Part shown: in pieces, positions 16,756 to 27,298 of the stretch | How the letters are laid out: each line of letters begins with the position of its first letter | How positions within the stretch are numbered: the stretch's first letter is position 1 | Source: an uncultured Roseburia sp. | GTDB lineage: Bacteria > Bacillota > Clostridia > Lachnospirales > Lachnospiraceae | Direction: 5' to 3' | Assembly: GCA_947383215.1 (NCBI GenBank) | Contig: CANDCP010000024.1 | Location: 1-42,218, forward strand | Length of the DNA: 42,218 nucleotides | Position numbers and translations under genes: made by a program | Notes under the pieces: generated by a model | Seen by the model: only the letters and a program-made list of their open reading frames with translations | What the model was told of the DNA's origin: nothing | The model's database searches: none

Positions 16756-19311
16756 ATGAAAATTTCAAAAGTTTTAAAACACATTTTAGCATGTTCATTA
16801 GTTTCAGTACTGACTGTTTCTGAGGTTTCGGCGGCTTTCGGAGCGGAGATAAACGGTTTGGAGAGCGAGACGGAAACGGTTGAAGTAGTGGAAGCCGCAA
16901 CGGAGACGGAAACGTCGGAGCAGGAGCTTTTAGATGCGGAGACCATAGCGCCAAAGCAGGAGGCTGTGCCATCGCTTGGAGAGCAAAACGCAGACTTGCC
17001 GACGATTACGCAGCCGACGATAAGCGCTGAGTGGTATTCGTCATGGGTTGATTTTTATATTTCATACAGCGGGGCGGATTATGAAGCGTGCGAGCTGACA
17101 GTGACGGCGTCGGGGACAGGCTCCGTTGTGTACTCGGATCCATATTATTATGGAGATAACATCGACAGCGACAGTTTTTATGACAGCAAGACGGGACTTT
17201 ATGACGTGGCGCCAGGCGTAACTTACACGTTTACATTAAAGCCGTTCGAAAACAGAGATATTTACGATGAAGAGGCGGACGAGTATCATTCTGAAAAGGT
17301 ATATGGTGCAGAGAAAGCAGTCAGATGGACGGCTCCGACAGTAGAGGCTGTATCTGCTCTGGCGGTGAAGGAAATGACGCCGTCCGGGTTTGTTTTTTCA
17401 CACAGCGCGGTTTCGGAGGGCGCGTCTGTGCGCTATCAGTATTCTAAGAGCGCAACCTTTAATGAGAATGCTGCGGAGGTAAACGATACATCTTCTGATA
17501 CGCTTTATTACAGCTTGTTGGAACCGGCGCAGACATATTATGTCAGAGCGTATGTAGCCCGCTATGGAATGAAAGGGAGTTTTTCTAACGTGGTTTCGGT
17601 TACGGCTCCGGTTGCGGAGACATTCATTGAGACAGAAATTACAAATACGGGCGTGACCTTATCGTTAGAGGCAGTTTACGGCGATTACACAGGCTTTCAG
17701 ATTTTCCGGAAAGAAGGAAAAGGCAAATATAAGAAGCTTACGACTACCACAAACAGTATATTCGCCGATTCGGGCTTAAAAAAGGATACGAAGTATACCT
17801 ATAAGGTATGCGCTTATTATTATAACGCGGATACAAAGAAGAACATTTATGGAGAGTACGCATTTAAGACGGTAACGACAGGCGCCGCAGTATTGAATTT
17901 GAAGGCGGATGCGTCGGGGAAAACGGCAATTAAGCTGAAATGGAACAAAATTTCATCCGCCTCGGGTTATGATATTTATAGATATGCGGGAACTTCTGAG
18001 AGTCATACTTTTAAATCGGGTGTGAATAATGATTTTAGCAAATATGAGCTGATCAAATCGTTAGGGAAGAAAAAGACATCTTTTACAAACAAGAAACTTA
18101 CGGCAGGGGAATCATATGGCTATGTTGTCAAAGCCTACAAGCTTGTAAAGGGGAAAAAACAATATTTTACGGAAGCTTATGCGTCTGCGACTACAAAATT
18201 TAGTTTCTCAACAAAGGTCGACGTATATAAGCAGGTACGGAATCCGGGCAACGGCACGGTGAAAATTTCATGGAAGCAGATACCGCAGGCCAACGGATAT
18301 TTGATTGAGAAGTACGATTCGGCGAGCAGTAGCTGGGTAGTGCAGGCAAGAATTACGAAAGCAAAAACTACTTCATATACGCTTCCGGCGTCGCCTTTAG
18401 GTAAGACGACAGAATACAGAATCAGAGCTTATAAAGGAAGTAAGTATTCGCATGAGACAGAGATAAGCGTAACGGGACATATCGCGGTTGTAACGGGCGT
18501 GACGGCAAAATCGGCAGGAAACGGTGTGACCGTTTCCTGGAAGCCGGTAGCCGGAGCTTCATTTTACAAAGTATACCGGACAACAAATTCCGCGATCATG
18601 TATAATGCGGATATAAAAGTTTATGATTATGCGAATTCTTCGAGCGTAATGCCAAAAGTATTTAAAACGGCAAACATAACGGACAGTTACTATTACACTT
18701 TGGGCAACAGCGCTGTAAAGATGCAGTGGGACAGCGAAGCGACGGATAAACTGTTGTATCATATGCCGGGAAAGACAGGCGCATATGCTAGTGATGCGAT
18801 TGTGGGGACATCTGTGACAGATTATGCGTATGCGTATCATAGCCCAATATTGGGACCAAACGGGATTGCTACGGGCGAGAAGGTGAGGACAAATGGTCCA
18901 AAAAGCGATGTGCAGTATTACTATTATGTAATTGCGTACACCGCGCAGAAGGATCCGGCGTCAGATTATTATACGATAGCGTCAAGTTACGGCTCCAGCA
19001 AGTCTGCTCCCGTATCGCTGGCAGGTTCGGCCGCGTTGAAAGCGCCGACCGTATCCGTAAAGGCTGGTTCTAAGAGCGCGACGCTTACAATCAAAAAAGT
19101 TACCGGCGCAAAGGAGTACGCGATTTACCGCGCATCATCGAAAAAGGGCGCGTACGAGTTTGTCGGCACAACGACAAAGACAAAATATAAAGATAAGAAG
19201 CTTACATCGAAAAAGACATATTACTACAAAGTGAAAGCCGTTTCTACCAACAGCCTGGGCGCAGATTCATACTCGGCATTCTCAAAGGTAAAGAGTGTGA
19301 AAGCAAAATAA
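16756..19311 (+). CDS. Secreted multi-FN3 surface protein
   Basis: An 851-residue exported protein. The signal peptide ends near AAFGA (residue 30). A Glu/Thr-rich stretch (about 35-85) suggests a flexible linker. The rest is about six FN3-type modules, recognisable by repeats such as [38 protein letters not shown] and [18 protein letters not shown], each followed by a YxYxVKAY strand. The fifth module carries a long insertion (about 615-730). The last module (about 760-851) is Lys-rich and resembles the C-terminal modules of the proteins at 2152 and 6523. No enzyme domain or sortase signal is seen. AGGAGG at 16742-16747 fixes the start. It is transcribed alone, between two terminators. Function unknown. 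Confidence 0.85.
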   Translation: MKISKVLKHILACSLVSVLTVSEVSAAFGAEINGLESETETVEVVEAATETETSEQELLDAETIAPKQEAVPSLGEQNADLPTITQPTISAEWYSSWVDFYISYSGADYEACELTVTASGTGSVVYSDPYYYGDNIDSDSFYDSKTGLYDVAPGVTYTFTLKPFENRDIYDEEADEYHSEKVYGAEKAVRWTAPTVEAVSALAVKEMTPSGFVFSHSAVSEGASVRYQYSKSATFNENAAEVNDTSSDTLYYSLLEPAQTYYVRAYVARYGMKGSFSNVVSVTAPVAETFIETEITNTGVTLSLEAVYGDYTGFQIFRKEGKGKYKKLTTTTNSIFADSGLKKDTKYTYKVCAYYYNADTKKNIYGEYAFKTVTTGAAVLNLKADASGKTAIKLKWNKISSASGYDIYRYAGTSESHTFKSGVNNDFSKYELIKSLGKKKTSFTNKKLTAGESYGYVVKAYKLVKGKKQYFTEAYASATTKFSFSTKVDVYKQVRNPGNGTVKISWKQIPQANGYLIEKYDSASSSWVVQARITKAKTTSYTLPASPLGKTTEYRIRAYKGSKYSHETEISVTGHIAVVTGVTAKSAGNGVTVSWKPVAGASFYKVYRTTNSAIMYNADIKVYDYANSSSVMPKVFKTANITDSYYYTLGNSAVKMQWDSEATDKLLYHMPGKTGAYASDAIVGTSVTDYAYAYHSPILGPNGIATGEKVRTNGPKSDVQYYYYVIAYTAQKDPASDYYTIASSYGSSKSAPVSLAGSAALKAPTVSVKAGSKSATLTIKKVTGAKEYAIYRASSKKGAYEFVGTTTKTKYKDKKLTSKKTYYYKVKAVSTNSLGADSYSAFSKVKSVKAK

Positions 19312-19324
19312 CAGCATTTTTACT

Positions 19325-19359
19325 AAAATTCGGGGCCGCATTGCGGTTCCGAATTTTTT
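19325..19359 (+). terminator. Intrinsic terminator after the FN3 protein
   Basis: AAAATTCGG and CCGCA (19325-19340) pair with TGCGG and CCGAATTTT (from 19342), then the T-run ends at 19359. The strong stem with T-tract abuts the fatty-acid operon promoter. Confidence 0.85.
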
Positions 19360-19362
19360 GTA

Positions 19363-19391
19363 TTGACAAAGTTTGGAAAACCGAATATACT
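19363..19391 (+). promoter_or_regulatory. Promoter of the fatty-acid synthesis operon
   Basis: Consensus -35 TTGACA (19363-19368), 17-base spacer, -10 TATACT (19386-19391). Transcription should start near 19398, just before the palindrome at 19403-19423. Confidence 0.85.
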
Positions 19392-19402
19392 TTGATAAGC
19401 AA

Positions 19403-19423
19403 ATTGTTTGACTGTCAAACAAT
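19403..19423. promoter_or_regulatory. Perfect palindromic operator, probable FabT site
   Basis: ATTGTTTGAC, one central T, then GTCAAACAAT: ten-base arms, fully symmetric. It contains TTTGA and TCAAA half-sites, as in the FabT motif of streptococci and lactococci. It lies about 5-25 bases downstream of the predicted start, where a bound dimer would block initiation or early elongation. The operon ends with a MarR-family gene (26819), the probable ligand. Binding is inferred, not shown. Confidence 0.75.
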
Positions 19424-19469
19424 CTGTCGAGAAGATCAACCATCAAATAAGAAAAAGGAGATTATCACT

Positions 19470-19703
19470 ATGTTAGAGAAAATGAAAGAAATCATTACGG
19501 AGCAGTTGAACCTGGATGGCGTGGAGATTACCGAAGAGTCCAACTTCAAGGACGATCTTGGAGCGGATTCCCTTGATTTATTTGAGCTTGTAATGAGTTT
19601 AGAGGAAGAGTTCGGCGTAGAAATTCCGTCTGAAGATCTGGAAAAAATTGCGACGGTAGGCGATGTGATGAATTATTTAAAGGATAAGGGCGTAGAAGTA
19701 TAG
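19470..19703 (+). CDS. acpP: Acyl carrier protein
   Basis: A 77-residue acidic protein that carries growing acyl chains on a phosphopantetheine arm. The attachment site is Ser34 in [13 protein letters not shown]. Length and the [20 protein letters not shown] helix region are typical of primary-metabolism ACP. The ATG at 19470 follows AAAGGAG (19454-19460) at good spacing; the open frame extends upstream through the promoter and operator and is not coding there. It is the first gene of the operon, about 70 bases after the predicted transcript start. Confidence 0.97.
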   Translation: MLEKMKEIITEQLNLDGVEITEESNFKDDLGADSLDLFELVMSLEEEFGVEIPSEDLEKIATVGDVMNYLKDKGVEV

Positions 19704-19741
19704 GACTGCGGGGCAAGACGGCCGGAAAAGAGGTAAATTCC

Positions 19742-20671
19742 ATGAATACAAAGATAACAGAACTGCTTGGAATCGAGTACCCTGTCATTCAGGGCGGTAT
19801 GGCCTGGGTGGCAGAGCATCAGCTGGCAGCGGCGGTGAGTAATGCCGGAGGGCTTGGCTTAATTGGCGCGGCAAGCGCACCGCCGGAAATTGTGAGAGAA
19901 GAAATTCGAAAAGCGAAAGAGCTTACGGATAAACCGTTTGGCGTAAACGTTATGCTGCTGAATCCAAACGCCGAAGAAGTGGCGAAAGTAGTTGTGGAGG
20001 AGGGCGTAAAAGTCGTAACGACCGGAGCGGGAAGTCCTGCAAAGTTTATGCCGATGTGGAAAGAAGCGGGCGTTAAAGTCATTCCGGTCGTTGCCAGCGT
20101 TGCGATGGCAAAAATGATGGAGCGGGGCGGAGCGGATGCCGTAGTAGCCGAGGGAATGGAGTCCGGCGGGCATATCGGTTCGGCCACAACTATGACGCTT
20201 GTGCCGCAGATTGTAGACGCGGTTTCGATCCCGGTAATTGCTGCCGGAGGGATTGCGGACGGAAGAGGCTATGCGGCGGCAATGATGTTGGGCGCATCCG
20301 CGGTTCAGATGGGAACGCGTTTTGTTGTTGCAGAGGAATCGATTGTCCATGAGAATTATAAGCAGAAATTGATAAAAGCAAAAGATATTGATTCTGAAGT
20401 TACGGGAATGAGTACCGGCCATCCGATTCGGGTATTGCGCAACAAAATGACGAGAGAGTACTTGAAAATGGAGCAGGCGGGAGCTTCCTTTGAGGAGCTG
20501 GAGTTGTTAACGCTGGGTTCTTTGAGGAAAGCGGTTATGGAAGGCGATGTCGTGAACGGCAGCGTAATGGCCGGACAGATTGCAGGACTTATCCATAAAG
20601 AAGAAACCTGTGCAGAAATTATCCGTGATGTGGTTGAGAACGGAGAGAGGCTGTTGCACGGCGCAAATTAG
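19742..20671 (+). CDS. fabK: Enoyl-ACP reductase II (FMN-dependent)
   Basis: A 309-residue TIM-barrel flavoprotein related to nitronate monooxygenase that reduces trans-2-enoyl-ACP in the last step of each elongation cycle. Motifs are PVIQGGMAWV near the N-terminus, the GGHIG segment around His144 (EGMESGGHIG), and IPVIAAGGIADGRG with GASAVQMGTRF for FMN phosphate binding. Position between acpP and fabD, as in other Firmicutes fab clusters, favours FabK over a nitronate monooxygenase. No fabI lies in the window. FabK enzymes are intrinsically insensitive to triclosan. Confidence 0.95.
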   Translation: MNTKITELLGIEYPVIQGGMAWVAEHQLAAAVSNAGGLGLIGAASAPPEIVREEIRKAKELTDKPFGVNVMLLNPNAEEVAKVVVEEGVKVVTTGAGSPAKFMPMWKEAGVKVIPVVASVAMAKMMERGGADAVVAEGMESGGHIGSATTMTLVPQIVDAVSIPVIAAGGIADGRGYAAAMMLGASAVQMGTRFVVAEESIVHENYKQKLIKAKDIDSEVTGMSTGHPIRVLRNKMTREYLKMEQAGASFEELELLTLGSLRKAVMEGDVVNGSVMAGQIAGLIHKEETCAEIIRDVVENGERLLHGAN

Positions 20672-20695
20672 GCGGGCGCAGGAATGGAGGAAGAT

Positions 20696-21610
20696 ATGAG
20701 CAAGACAGTATTTATGTTTCCGGGGCAGGGAGCGCAGTACATAGGAATGGGAAAAGACTTTTATGAAAATATAGAAGTCTGTAAAAAAATTTTTGAGATA
20801 TCATCTGAAGTGACGGGGCTTGATATTCCCAAACTCTGTTTTGAGGAGAACGACAGGATAAATATCACAGAATATACTCAGATTGCAATGCTGACTGTCG
20901 AGGCCGCTATTTTTGAGGCGTTGGAGGTCAACGGAAAGAAGCCGCAGGCGACGGCCGGTTTGAGTCTCGGCGAGTACGGCGCGCTGATTGCGTCTAAGGT
21001 CATGGAGCCGCAGGAGGCGTTTCGGGTAGTAAGGCAGCGCGGAATTTTTATGCAGGAGGCGGCGCCGACAGGCGGGGCAATGATGGCGATTTTGGGACTG
21101 GATGCGCCCACAATTGAAGAAATTTGTGAAAAGGCGGAGGGAATTGTATCTGTTGCAAACTATAACTGTCCGGGGCAGATTGTGATTACCGGAGAGGAAG
21201 CGGCCGTTGCGGCAGCGGGAGCGGCCTGCAAAGAAGCCGGCGCAAAGAGAACGGCGCCGCTTAAGGTTAGCGGTCCGTTCCATTCTAAAATGATTGCGGG
21301 AGCCGGAGAAAAATTGGCAGTTGTCCTGGAGGATACAAAAGTAAATGAGTTCGCCATTCCGTATGTATCGAATGTAACCGCCGATTATGTGACGGATGCA
21401 AAAGAAGTAAAACCTCTTTTGATACGCCAGGTTTCCTCGTCAGTTCGCTGGCAGCAGAGTATCGAACGTCTTTTGGCGGACGGATACGACGAATTCGTGG
21501 AGATCGGTCCGGGCCGTACTCTGAGCGGATTTATGCGAAAAATAAACAGGGATGTAAAGACCGTAAATATTGAAAAACTGGAGGATTTTAACAAATATGT
21601 TGGAGAATAA
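20696..21610 (+). CDS. fabD: Malonyl-CoA:ACP transacylase
   Basis: A 304-residue acyltransferase that moves malonyl groups from CoA to ACP. It has [12 protein letters not shown] near the N-terminus, nucleophile Ser90 in [10 protein letters not shown], and His196 in GPFHSKM. The ATG at 20696 follows GGAGG (20686-20690); an upstream in-frame ATG at 20684 itself spans that site and is rejected. The 3' end overlaps fabG by 14 bases, which suggests translational coupling. Confidence 0.96.
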   Translation: MSKTVFMFPGQGAQYIGMGKDFYENIEVCKKIFEISSEVTGLDIPKLCFEENDRINITEYTQIAMLTVEAAIFEALEVNGKKPQATAGLSLGEYGALIASKVMEPQEAFRVVRQRGIFMQEAAPTGGAMMAILGLDAPTIEEICEKAEGIVSVANYNCPGQIVITGEEAAVAAAGAACKEAGAKRTAPLKVSGPFHSKMIAGAGEKLAVVLEDTKVNEFAIPYVSNVTADYVTDAKEVKPLLIRQVSSSVRWQQSIERLLADGYDEFVEIGPGRTLSGFMRKINRDVKTVNIEKLEDFNKYVGE

Positions 21611-22337
21611 GATCGCTCTGGTAACCGGCGCGAGCCGGGGAATCGGAAGAGAAATCGCGCTCTCCCTTGCAAAGGAAGGGGCGTTTGTAATCGTAAATTA
21701 TAACGGTTCGAGGGAACGGGCGGAGGAAGTTGTGCGCGAAATCGAAGAGGCGGGACATAAAGGCGTCAGCTGTCAGTGCGATGTGGCGGATAACGAAGCC
21801 TGCGAGGCAATGATAAAAGCATTGATAAAGGAATACGGCCGTGTGGATATTCTTGTAAATAACGCGGGAATCACAAGGGATAATCTTGTTATGAAGATGT
21901 CTGAAGAGGAATTTGACGAGGTTGTCGACACAAATTTAAAGGGAACATTTCACACGATCCGTCATCTGTCACGCTACTTTTTAAAACAGCGCGCAGGAAA
22001 AATCATTAATATTTCTTCCGTATCCGGGCTTATGGGGAACGCCGGACAGGCAAATTACAGCGCCTCTAAAGCAGGGGTGATAGGGCTGACAAAAAGCGTT
22101 GCGCGCGAGCTTGCTTCGAGGGGCATTAACGTAAACGCGGTGGCGCCGGGAATGATAGATACCGAGATGACGGAAGTGCTTTCGGAAGAGGTGAAGGAGC
22201 AGATGCTTTGCAATATTCCGCTAAAGCGCATCGGGACCACAAAGAATATAGCGGATGCTGTGGTGTTTTTAGCGTCTGATCGATCAGATTATATTACAGG
22301 GCAGGTGCTTGTCGTAGACGGCGGGATGACAATGTAA
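21597..22337 (+). CDS. fabG: 3-oxoacyl-ACP reductase
   Basis: A 246-residue short-chain dehydrogenase that reduces beta-ketoacyl-ACP with NADPH. The Rossmann motif is TGASRGIG (10-17), with NNAG (88-91), the catalytic Ser in NISSVSG, Tyr154 and Lys158 (YSASK). The ATG at 21597 lies inside the end of fabD with GGAGG at 21580-21584. Length and operon position are as expected for FabG. Confidence 0.96.
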   Translation: MLENKIALVTGASRGIGREIALSLAKEGAFVIVNYNGSRERAEEVVREIEEAGHKGVSCQCDVADNEACEAMIKALIKEYGRVDILVNNAGITRDNLVMKMSEEEFDEVVDTNLKGTFHTIRHLSRYFLKQRAGKIINISSVSGLMGNAGQANYSASKAGVIGLTKSVARELASRGINVNAVAPGMIDTEMTEVLSEEVKEQMLCNIPLKRIGTTKNIADAVVFLASDRSDYITGQVLVVDGGMTM

Positions 22338-22438
22338 TCGCAGGCGGCAGATTGTCCGTATCCGGATGCGGAACAGACAGTAACGATTATCTGAAATGGC
22401 AGAGATTCGGAGAAATTTTAGAGGAAAGGAAACAGGTC

Positions 22439-23674
22439 ATGAGCAGAAGAGTTGTAGTTACGGGAATGGGGGCAATTACTCCAATCGGAAACAGCGTAGA
22501 GGAGTTTTGGAAAAGCGTTACCGAGAAAAAAATCGGGTTCGCAGAGATTACACATTTTGATTCCGCCGATCATAAGTGCCATATTGCGGCGGAGGTAAAA
22601 GACTTTGATCCGAAGAAGTATATGGATTTTCGTTCGGCAAAGCGGATGGAATTGTTTTGCCAGTATGCGGTAGCGGCCACAAAAGAAGCGTTGGCGGACG
22701 CAGACATCGATATGGAAAAGGAAGATCCGTATCTTGTGGGAACCTCCGTCAGTTCCGGAATTGGAAGTCTTCAGGCGATGGAAAGAGAGCATACAAGGCT
22801 TGTTGAGAAGGGACCGGGCAGGGTAGGACCGATGTTTGTGCCGATGATGATATCGAATATGGCGGCGGGAAATATTTCTATTCAGTTTGGCCTAAAAGGG
22901 AAAAGCATAAATGTGGTGACGGCATGCGCATCCGGGACAAACGCAATCGGGGAGGCATTTCGCACAATCCAGTACGGAGACGCCGACGTTATGGTTGCGG
23001 GAGGAACGGAAGGGTGCGTTACGCCGGTCGGTGTGGCAGGCTTTACGGCGCTTACGGCGCTTTCCACGGAAACGGATCCGACAAAGGCTTCTCTGCCGTT
23101 TGATAAGAACCGCAGCGGTTTTGTGATGGGCGAAGGCGCGGGGGTTGTGATTTTAGAGGAGCTGGAACACGCGAAAAAGAGAGGCGCAAAAATATACGCG
23201 GAGGTTGTCGGGTACGGATGCACTTCCGACGCATATCACATTACGTCTCCGGCGGAGGACGGATCCGGCGCCGCGCGGGCAATGATGAACGCGGTGGAGG
23301 ACGCGGGTGCAAAGCCGGAAGATATCGATTATATTAACGCGCATGGCACAGCGACGCATCACAATGATTTGTTTGAGACAAGGGCGATCAAACTGGCATT
23401 TGGCGATCACGCGGGCGAGCTTAAGATTAATTCCACGAAATCGATGATCGGGCACCTTTTGGGGGCTGCCGGCGCTGTTGAATTCATAACCTGCGTCAAA
23501 GAGATAGAAGAGAATTATCTCCATGCGACGGTCGGATATACGACGGAGGACGAAGAGCTTGATCTCGATTACTGCAAGGACGATGTGCATACGCAGGTGC
23601 GTTATGCGCTCAGCAATTCGCTCGGATTTGGCGGGCACAATGCAAGTATTCTGATCAAAAAGTATGAAGAGTAG
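22439..23674 (+). CDS. fabF: 3-oxoacyl-ACP synthase II
   Basis: A 411-residue condensing enzyme that extends acyl-ACP with malonyl-ACP. The catalytic triad is Cys163 ([11 protein letters not shown]), His302 ([11 protein letters not shown]) and His339 ([11 protein letters not shown]). The start at 22439 follows AGGAAAGG about 10 bases upstream; the open frame runs further up to 22352 but the added residues do not match the family. A 101-bp gap from fabG holds no visible terminator, so it stays in the operon. Elsewhere accB often follows fabF; here fabZ does. Confidence 0.96.
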   Translation: MSRRVVVTGMGAITPIGNSVEEFWKSVTEKKIGFAEITHFDSADHKCHIAAEVKDFDPKKYMDFRSAKRMELFCQYAVAATKEALADADIDMEKEDPYLVGTSVSSGIGSLQAMEREHTRLVEKGPGRVGPMFVPMMISNMAAGNISIQFGLKGKSINVVTACASGTNAIGEAFRTIQYGDADVMVAGGTEGCVTPVGVAGFTALTALSTETDPTKASLPFDKNRSGFVMGEGAGVVILEELEHAKKRGAKIYAEVVGYGCTSDAYHITSPAEDGSGAARAMMNAVEDAGAKPEDIDYINAHGTATHHNDLFETRAIKLAFGDHAGELKINSTKSMIGHLLGAAGAVEFITCVKEIEENYLHATVGYTTEDEELDLDYCKDDVHTQVRYALSNSLGFGGHNASILIKKYEE

Positions 23675-23685
23675 AGGTGAAAATC

Positions 23686-24123
23686 ATGTCCTTATTATCT
23701 GCAAAACAGATTATGGAAATTATTCCCCACAGGCAGCCGTTTATGCTTTTAGATACGATTGAGGAAATGGAGCCTGGCGTGCGCGCTGTCGGCAGGAAAT
23801 GTGTCAGCTATAACGAACCGTATTTTGCAGGTCATTTTCCGGGCGAGCCGGTTATGCCGGGCGTGCTCATCATCGAGGCGCTTGCCCAGACCGGGGCGGT
23901 GGCGATTCTTTCGCTTCAGGAAAACAAGGGGAAAACCGCGTATTTTGCAGGAATAAATTCCGCAAAGTTTAAACAGAAAGTAACGCCGGGCGACGTGTTG
24001 ACTTTAGAGACTGAAATTATCAAAATCAAGGGACCGATCGGGGTCGGAGCGGCAAAGGCGACCGTAAACGGTAAGCTTGCCGTGACGGCAGAGCTTGTAT
24101 TCGCGATTGGTAAAGGTGAGTAG
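23686..24123 (+). CDS. fabZ: 3-hydroxyacyl-ACP dehydratase
   Basis: A 145-residue hot-dog-fold dehydratase that forms trans-2-enoyl-ACP. The active site is His50 ([14 protein letters not shown]) and Glu64 ([10 protein letters not shown]). The ATG at 23686 follows AGAGGTGA; a GTG nine bases upstream lies inside that site. The accDA start codon follows one base after its stop codon. Confidence 0.96.
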   Translation: MSLLSAKQIMEIIPHRQPFMLLDTIEEMEPGVRAVGRKCVSYNEPYFAGHFPGEPVMPGVLIIEALAQTGAVAILSLQENKGKTAYFAGINSAKFKQKVTPGDVLTLETEIIKIKGPIGVGAAKATVNGKLAVTAELVFAIGKGE

Positions 24124-24124
24124 A

Positions 24125-25831
24125 ATGGGATTGAAAATCATTGATAGGATAAGGGATGGGAAAAAGGAAGAGCCCGCGGCGGCGGAGGAGATCAAACAGA
24201 TCGTCTGTAAATCCTGTGGAAAGACGCTGGACCGGGCCGAGGTAGTCCGCAATAAATACGTATGTTACGAATGTAATTATTATTTCCGCGTAAAAACAAA
24301 AAACAGGATTAAGATGGTAGCGGATCCGCAGAGTTTTACACCGTGGTTCGATGATCTGGAGAGCAAAAATCCGCTGGATTTTCCGGATTATGACGAGAAG
24401 CTGGCGGCGGTCAGAGAGAAGACCGGTCTGCATGAGGGAGTTACTGTCGGGAAAGGGAAAATTTACGGTGAGGACGCTGTGATCGGCGTCTGCGACGCGA
24501 GATTTTTAATGGGCAGTATGGGCCATGTAGTCGGCGAAAAGATTGCGGCTGCCGTAGAGCGTGCGACAGAAGAAAAACTGCCGGTAATTTTATTTTGCTG
24601 TTCCGGCGGAGCGAGAATGCAGGAAGGCATCATTTCCCTAATGCAGATGGCGAAGACCTCCGCGGCTTTAAAGCGGCATTCCGATGCGGGACTTTTGTAT
24701 GTTCCGGTATTGACGGACCCGACGACGGGCGGCGTGACGGCGAGCTTTGCTATGCTGGGCGATATTATTTTGGCGGAGCCGGGCGCGCTGATCGGGTTTG
24801 CGGGGCCACGGGTCATTGAGCAGACAATCGGACAAAAGCTTCCGGAAGGGTTTCAGCGCGCGGAATTTCAGTTAGAGCACGGCTTTGTAGACGCCATTGT
24901 AGAGCGCTCCGATTTAAAGAAGACGCTGTTTGAAATTTTGAAGCTTCATCGTCTGTCCGTAGCCGACGGCTATGCGAATTTCGAGCCGGCGACCGAGACC
25001 GACGGCAGGCCGACAGAATTGATGCGCGAGCGCGCGGCAAAGAGCAGCGTGCTAGAGGCGTGGGATAAGGTGAAATTGGCAAGATCGGTAGACCGCCTTT
25101 CCGCGGAAGATTACATCGGTGAAATTTTCGAGAAATTTATGGAGCTGCACGGGGACAGACAGTTTCGCGATGATCCTGCAATTGTAGGCGGAATCGCGTA
25201 TCTGGACGGACAGCCGGTAACGGTGATCGGCGTCCAGAAGGGAAAAGATATGAAGGACTGTATGCGTCATAATTACGGAATGCCTTCTCCGGAGGGGTAC
25301 AGAAAGGCGCTGCGTCTGATGAAGCAGGCGGAAAAATTTCACCGTCCGGTTATCACATTTGTGAACACTTCCGGCGCATTTTGCGGGATGGAAGCGGAGG
25401 AGCGCGGTCAGGGAGAGGCGATTGCCCGCAATTTGTATGAGATGTCCGCACTGAAAACCCCGGTGCTTACGCTTATGATCGGGGAAGGCGGCAGCGGCGG
25501 CGCGCTTGCGCTCGCGGTCGGGAATGAAGTCTGGATGATGGAGAACGCGACGTATTCGGTTCTTTCGCCGGAAGGCTTCGCGTCGATTTTGTGGAAGGAC
25601 GGAAAGCGCGCAAAAGAGGCCTCCGGAATTATGAAAATAACGGCTCAGGATCTGCAGGAGCTTGGAGTGGTAGAGCGTATCATTCCGGAATACGGAAAGG
25701 CGGATGACAAAGCGTTGTCTTCCATAGCAAATTATATGCGAAAATATATGCGAAAGTTTTTGGAGCGTGAAAATAAGAAGAGCGGAGAGGAACTGGCACA
25801 GGAGAGATATGACAGATTCCGCAGTTTTTAA
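24125..25831 (+). CDS. accDA: Fused acetyl-CoA carboxylase carboxyltransferase (beta-alpha)
   Basis: A 568-residue protein that joins both carboxyltransferase subunits, which transfer carboxyl from carboxybiotin to acetyl-CoA to give malonyl-CoA. Residues 1-280 are AccD: a zinc ribbon with Cys28, 31, 47 and 50, SGGARMQEG (160-168) and [12 protein letters not shown]. After a linker (about 285-310), residues about 310-568 are AccA, with [31 protein letters not shown] and [15 protein letters not shown]. The AccA half lacks most of the N-terminal helical region of stand-alone AccA, apparently replaced by the linker. There is no frameshift or internal start with a strong ribosome site at the junction. 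The biotin carboxyl carrier (accB) and biotin carboxylase (accC) genes, usual neighbours, are absent here. Confidence 0.94.
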   Translation: MGLKIIDRIRDGKKEEPAAAEEIKQIVCKSCGKTLDRAEVVRNKYVCYECNYYFRVKTKNRIKMVADPQSFTPWFDDLESKNPLDFPDYDEKLAAVREKTGLHEGVTVGKGKIYGEDAVIGVCDARFLMGSMGHVVGEKIAAAVERATEEKLPVILFCCSGGARMQEGIISLMQMAKTSAALKRHSDAGLLYVPVLTDPTTGGVTASFAMLGDIILAEPGALIGFAGPRVIEQTIGQKLPEGFQRAEFQLEHGFVDAIVERSDLKKTLFEILKLHRLSVADGYANFEPATETDGRPTELMRERAAKSSVLEAWDKVKLARSVDRLSAEDYIGEIFEKFMELHGDRQFRDDPAIVGGIAYLDGQPVTVIGVQKGKDMKDCMRHNYGMPSPEGYRKALRLMKQAEKFHRPVITFVNTSGAFCGMEAEERGQGEAIARNLYEMSALKTPVLTLMIGEGGSGGALALAVGNEVWMMENATYSVLSPEGFASILWKDGKRAKEASGIMKITAQDLQELGVVERIIPEYGKADDKALSSIANYMRKYMRKFLERENKKSGEELAQERYDRFRSF

Positions 25832-25843
25832 AAGGAGTATGTG

Positions 25844-26806
25844 ATGACAGGCAGAATATGTGGAACCGGAAGCGCGCTTCCTCATTTTCGGGTAACGAAT
25901 GATGATTTAAGTAAAATTATGGATACCTCGGATGAGTGGATTCGAAGCAGAACCGGAATTGAAACAAGATATCTTGCAACAGAAGAAACGACGACAAGCC
26001 TTGCCGTTGAAGCTTCCAGGAAGGCGCTTGAAAACGCCGGGGTAGACGCGGCGGAGCTCGACGTTATCATTGCGGCAACTGTTACGCCCGATAAATTATT
26101 CCCGACGCTTTCCTGTGAACTGCAAAGCGAACTCGGCGCGGTAAATGCCACGGCGTTTGACATCAGCGCGGGCTGCTCCGGTTTCTTGTTTGCGTTAAAT
26201 ACCGTGCAGGCATATATCGAGAGCGGATGTTGCAGGAAAGCGCTGATTTTGGGTGCGGAGGTTCTCTCTAAAATTATGGACTGGGGCGACCGCTCTACCT
26301 GCGTATTATTCGGGGACGGCGCCGGAGCCGCTGTGATTTGCGCTGATGAGACCGGAATTTTGAAATGTGTGCAGAGATCTGACGGCGCGAAGGGGATGGC
26401 GCTGCACTGTTACAACCGTCCGGTTAATAATCCGTACAAGAAGAATCCCGCGGACCTGGATTATACCCATATGAACGGCCAGGAGGTCTATAAGTTTGCG
26501 GTGCGCACCGTGCCGAAGACAATCAGCGAGATTTTGGCGGCTGTGGACGTGACGCCGGATGAGGTTTCTTATTTTATTTTGCACCAGGCCAATATAAGGA
26601 TTATAGAGTCGGTGGCTAAGCGTTTACATCAGCCGATGGAAAAGTTTCCTTTAAATCTGACGGAATGCGGGAATATTTCCGCGGCAAGCGTGCCGACACT
26701 GCTCGATAAAGTCAATCGCCGCGGCTTGCTAAAAAAAGGCGATAAGATTGTGTTGGCAGGTTTCGGCGCAGGCCTTACCTGGGGCGCGGCCGTATTGACC
26801 TGGTAG
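25844..26806 (+). CDS. fabH: 3-oxoacyl-ACP synthase III
   Basis: A 320-residue initiating condensing enzyme that joins an acyl-CoA primer to malonyl-ACP. The triad is Cys111 (ISAGCSGFLF), His247 (ILHQANIRI) and Asn277 (ECGNISAASVP). The start is ATG 25844, six bases after AAAGGAG; a GTG at 25841 is too close. fabH near the operon end, next to the regulator, differs from the fabT-fabH-acpP order of streptococci. Confidence 0.96.
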   Translation: MTGRICGTGSALPHFRVTNDDLSKIMDTSDEWIRSRTGIETRYLATEETTTSLAVEASRKALENAGVDAAELDVIIAATVTPDKLFPTLSCELQSELGAVNATAFDISAGCSGFLFALNTVQAYIESGCCRKALILGAEVLSKIMDWGDRSTCVLFGDGAGAAVICADETGILKCVQRSDGAKGMALHCYNRPVNNPYKKNPADLDYTHMNGQEVYKFAVRTVPKTISEILAAVDVTPDEVSYFILHQANIRIIESVAKRLHQPMEKFPLNLTECGNISAASVPTLLDKVNRRGLLKKGDKIVLAGFGAGLTWGAAVLTW

Positions 26807-26818
26807 AGGAGTGATAGA

Positions 26819-27298
26819 ATGGATGCAGAAAAAATCCTGAATACGGATAAGACATTGAATGATATATTGGTAAATTTGTTTAATGATCTTATGGAGATAG
26901 AAAATAAATGCCTGATAACCGGAGAATTCTGCAATATATCCAACAATGATATGCATGTGATTGAGGCGGTGGGAATAGAAGAACCGAGGAGCATGTCGGA
27001 AGTTGCAAAGAGATTGAACATTACCACAGGGACTCTGACAAAAAGCATCAATGCGCTTGTGCGGAAAAAATATGTAGAACGAGAACGCAGCGAGAAAGAT
27101 AAGAGAGTCGTACGCCTGTCTTTGACGGAAGCCGGAGTCCGCGCTTATGAGCATCATGCGCGTTTTCATAAAAATATGATAGAAGACATCAAGCAGCAGC
27201 TAAATGAAGGCGAGACAAGGATTTTAATTGCCACGCTTGGAAAGCTTGTCGCTTATTTTCAGGAAAAGTATAAAGAGTATCTGGAGGGCAGGCTTTAG
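26819..27298 (+). CDS. fabT: MarR-family regulator, probable fatty-acid repressor FabT
   Basis: A 159-residue winged-helix regulator. The recognition region is SMSEVAKRLNITTGTLTKSINAL (about 58-80), followed by the wing RSEKDKRVVRLSLTEAG. Flanking helices at both ends should form the dimer interface. The ATG follows GAGGAG directly after fabH. Known FabT proteins are MarR-family repressors of fab operons that bind DNA better when loaded with acyl-ACP. The perfect palindrome at 19403-19423 is the likely target, which would make the operon autoregulated. The family is clear; the FabT assignment rests on context and the TTTGA/TCAAA half-sites. Confidence 0.82.
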   Translation: MDAEKILNTDKTLNDILVNLFNDLMEIENKCLITGEFCNISNNDMHVIEAVGIEEPRSMSEVAKRLNITTGTLTKSINALVRKKYVERERSEKDKRVVRLSLTEAGVRAYEHHARFHKNMIEDIKQQLNEGETRILIATLGKLVAYFQEKYKEYLEGRL

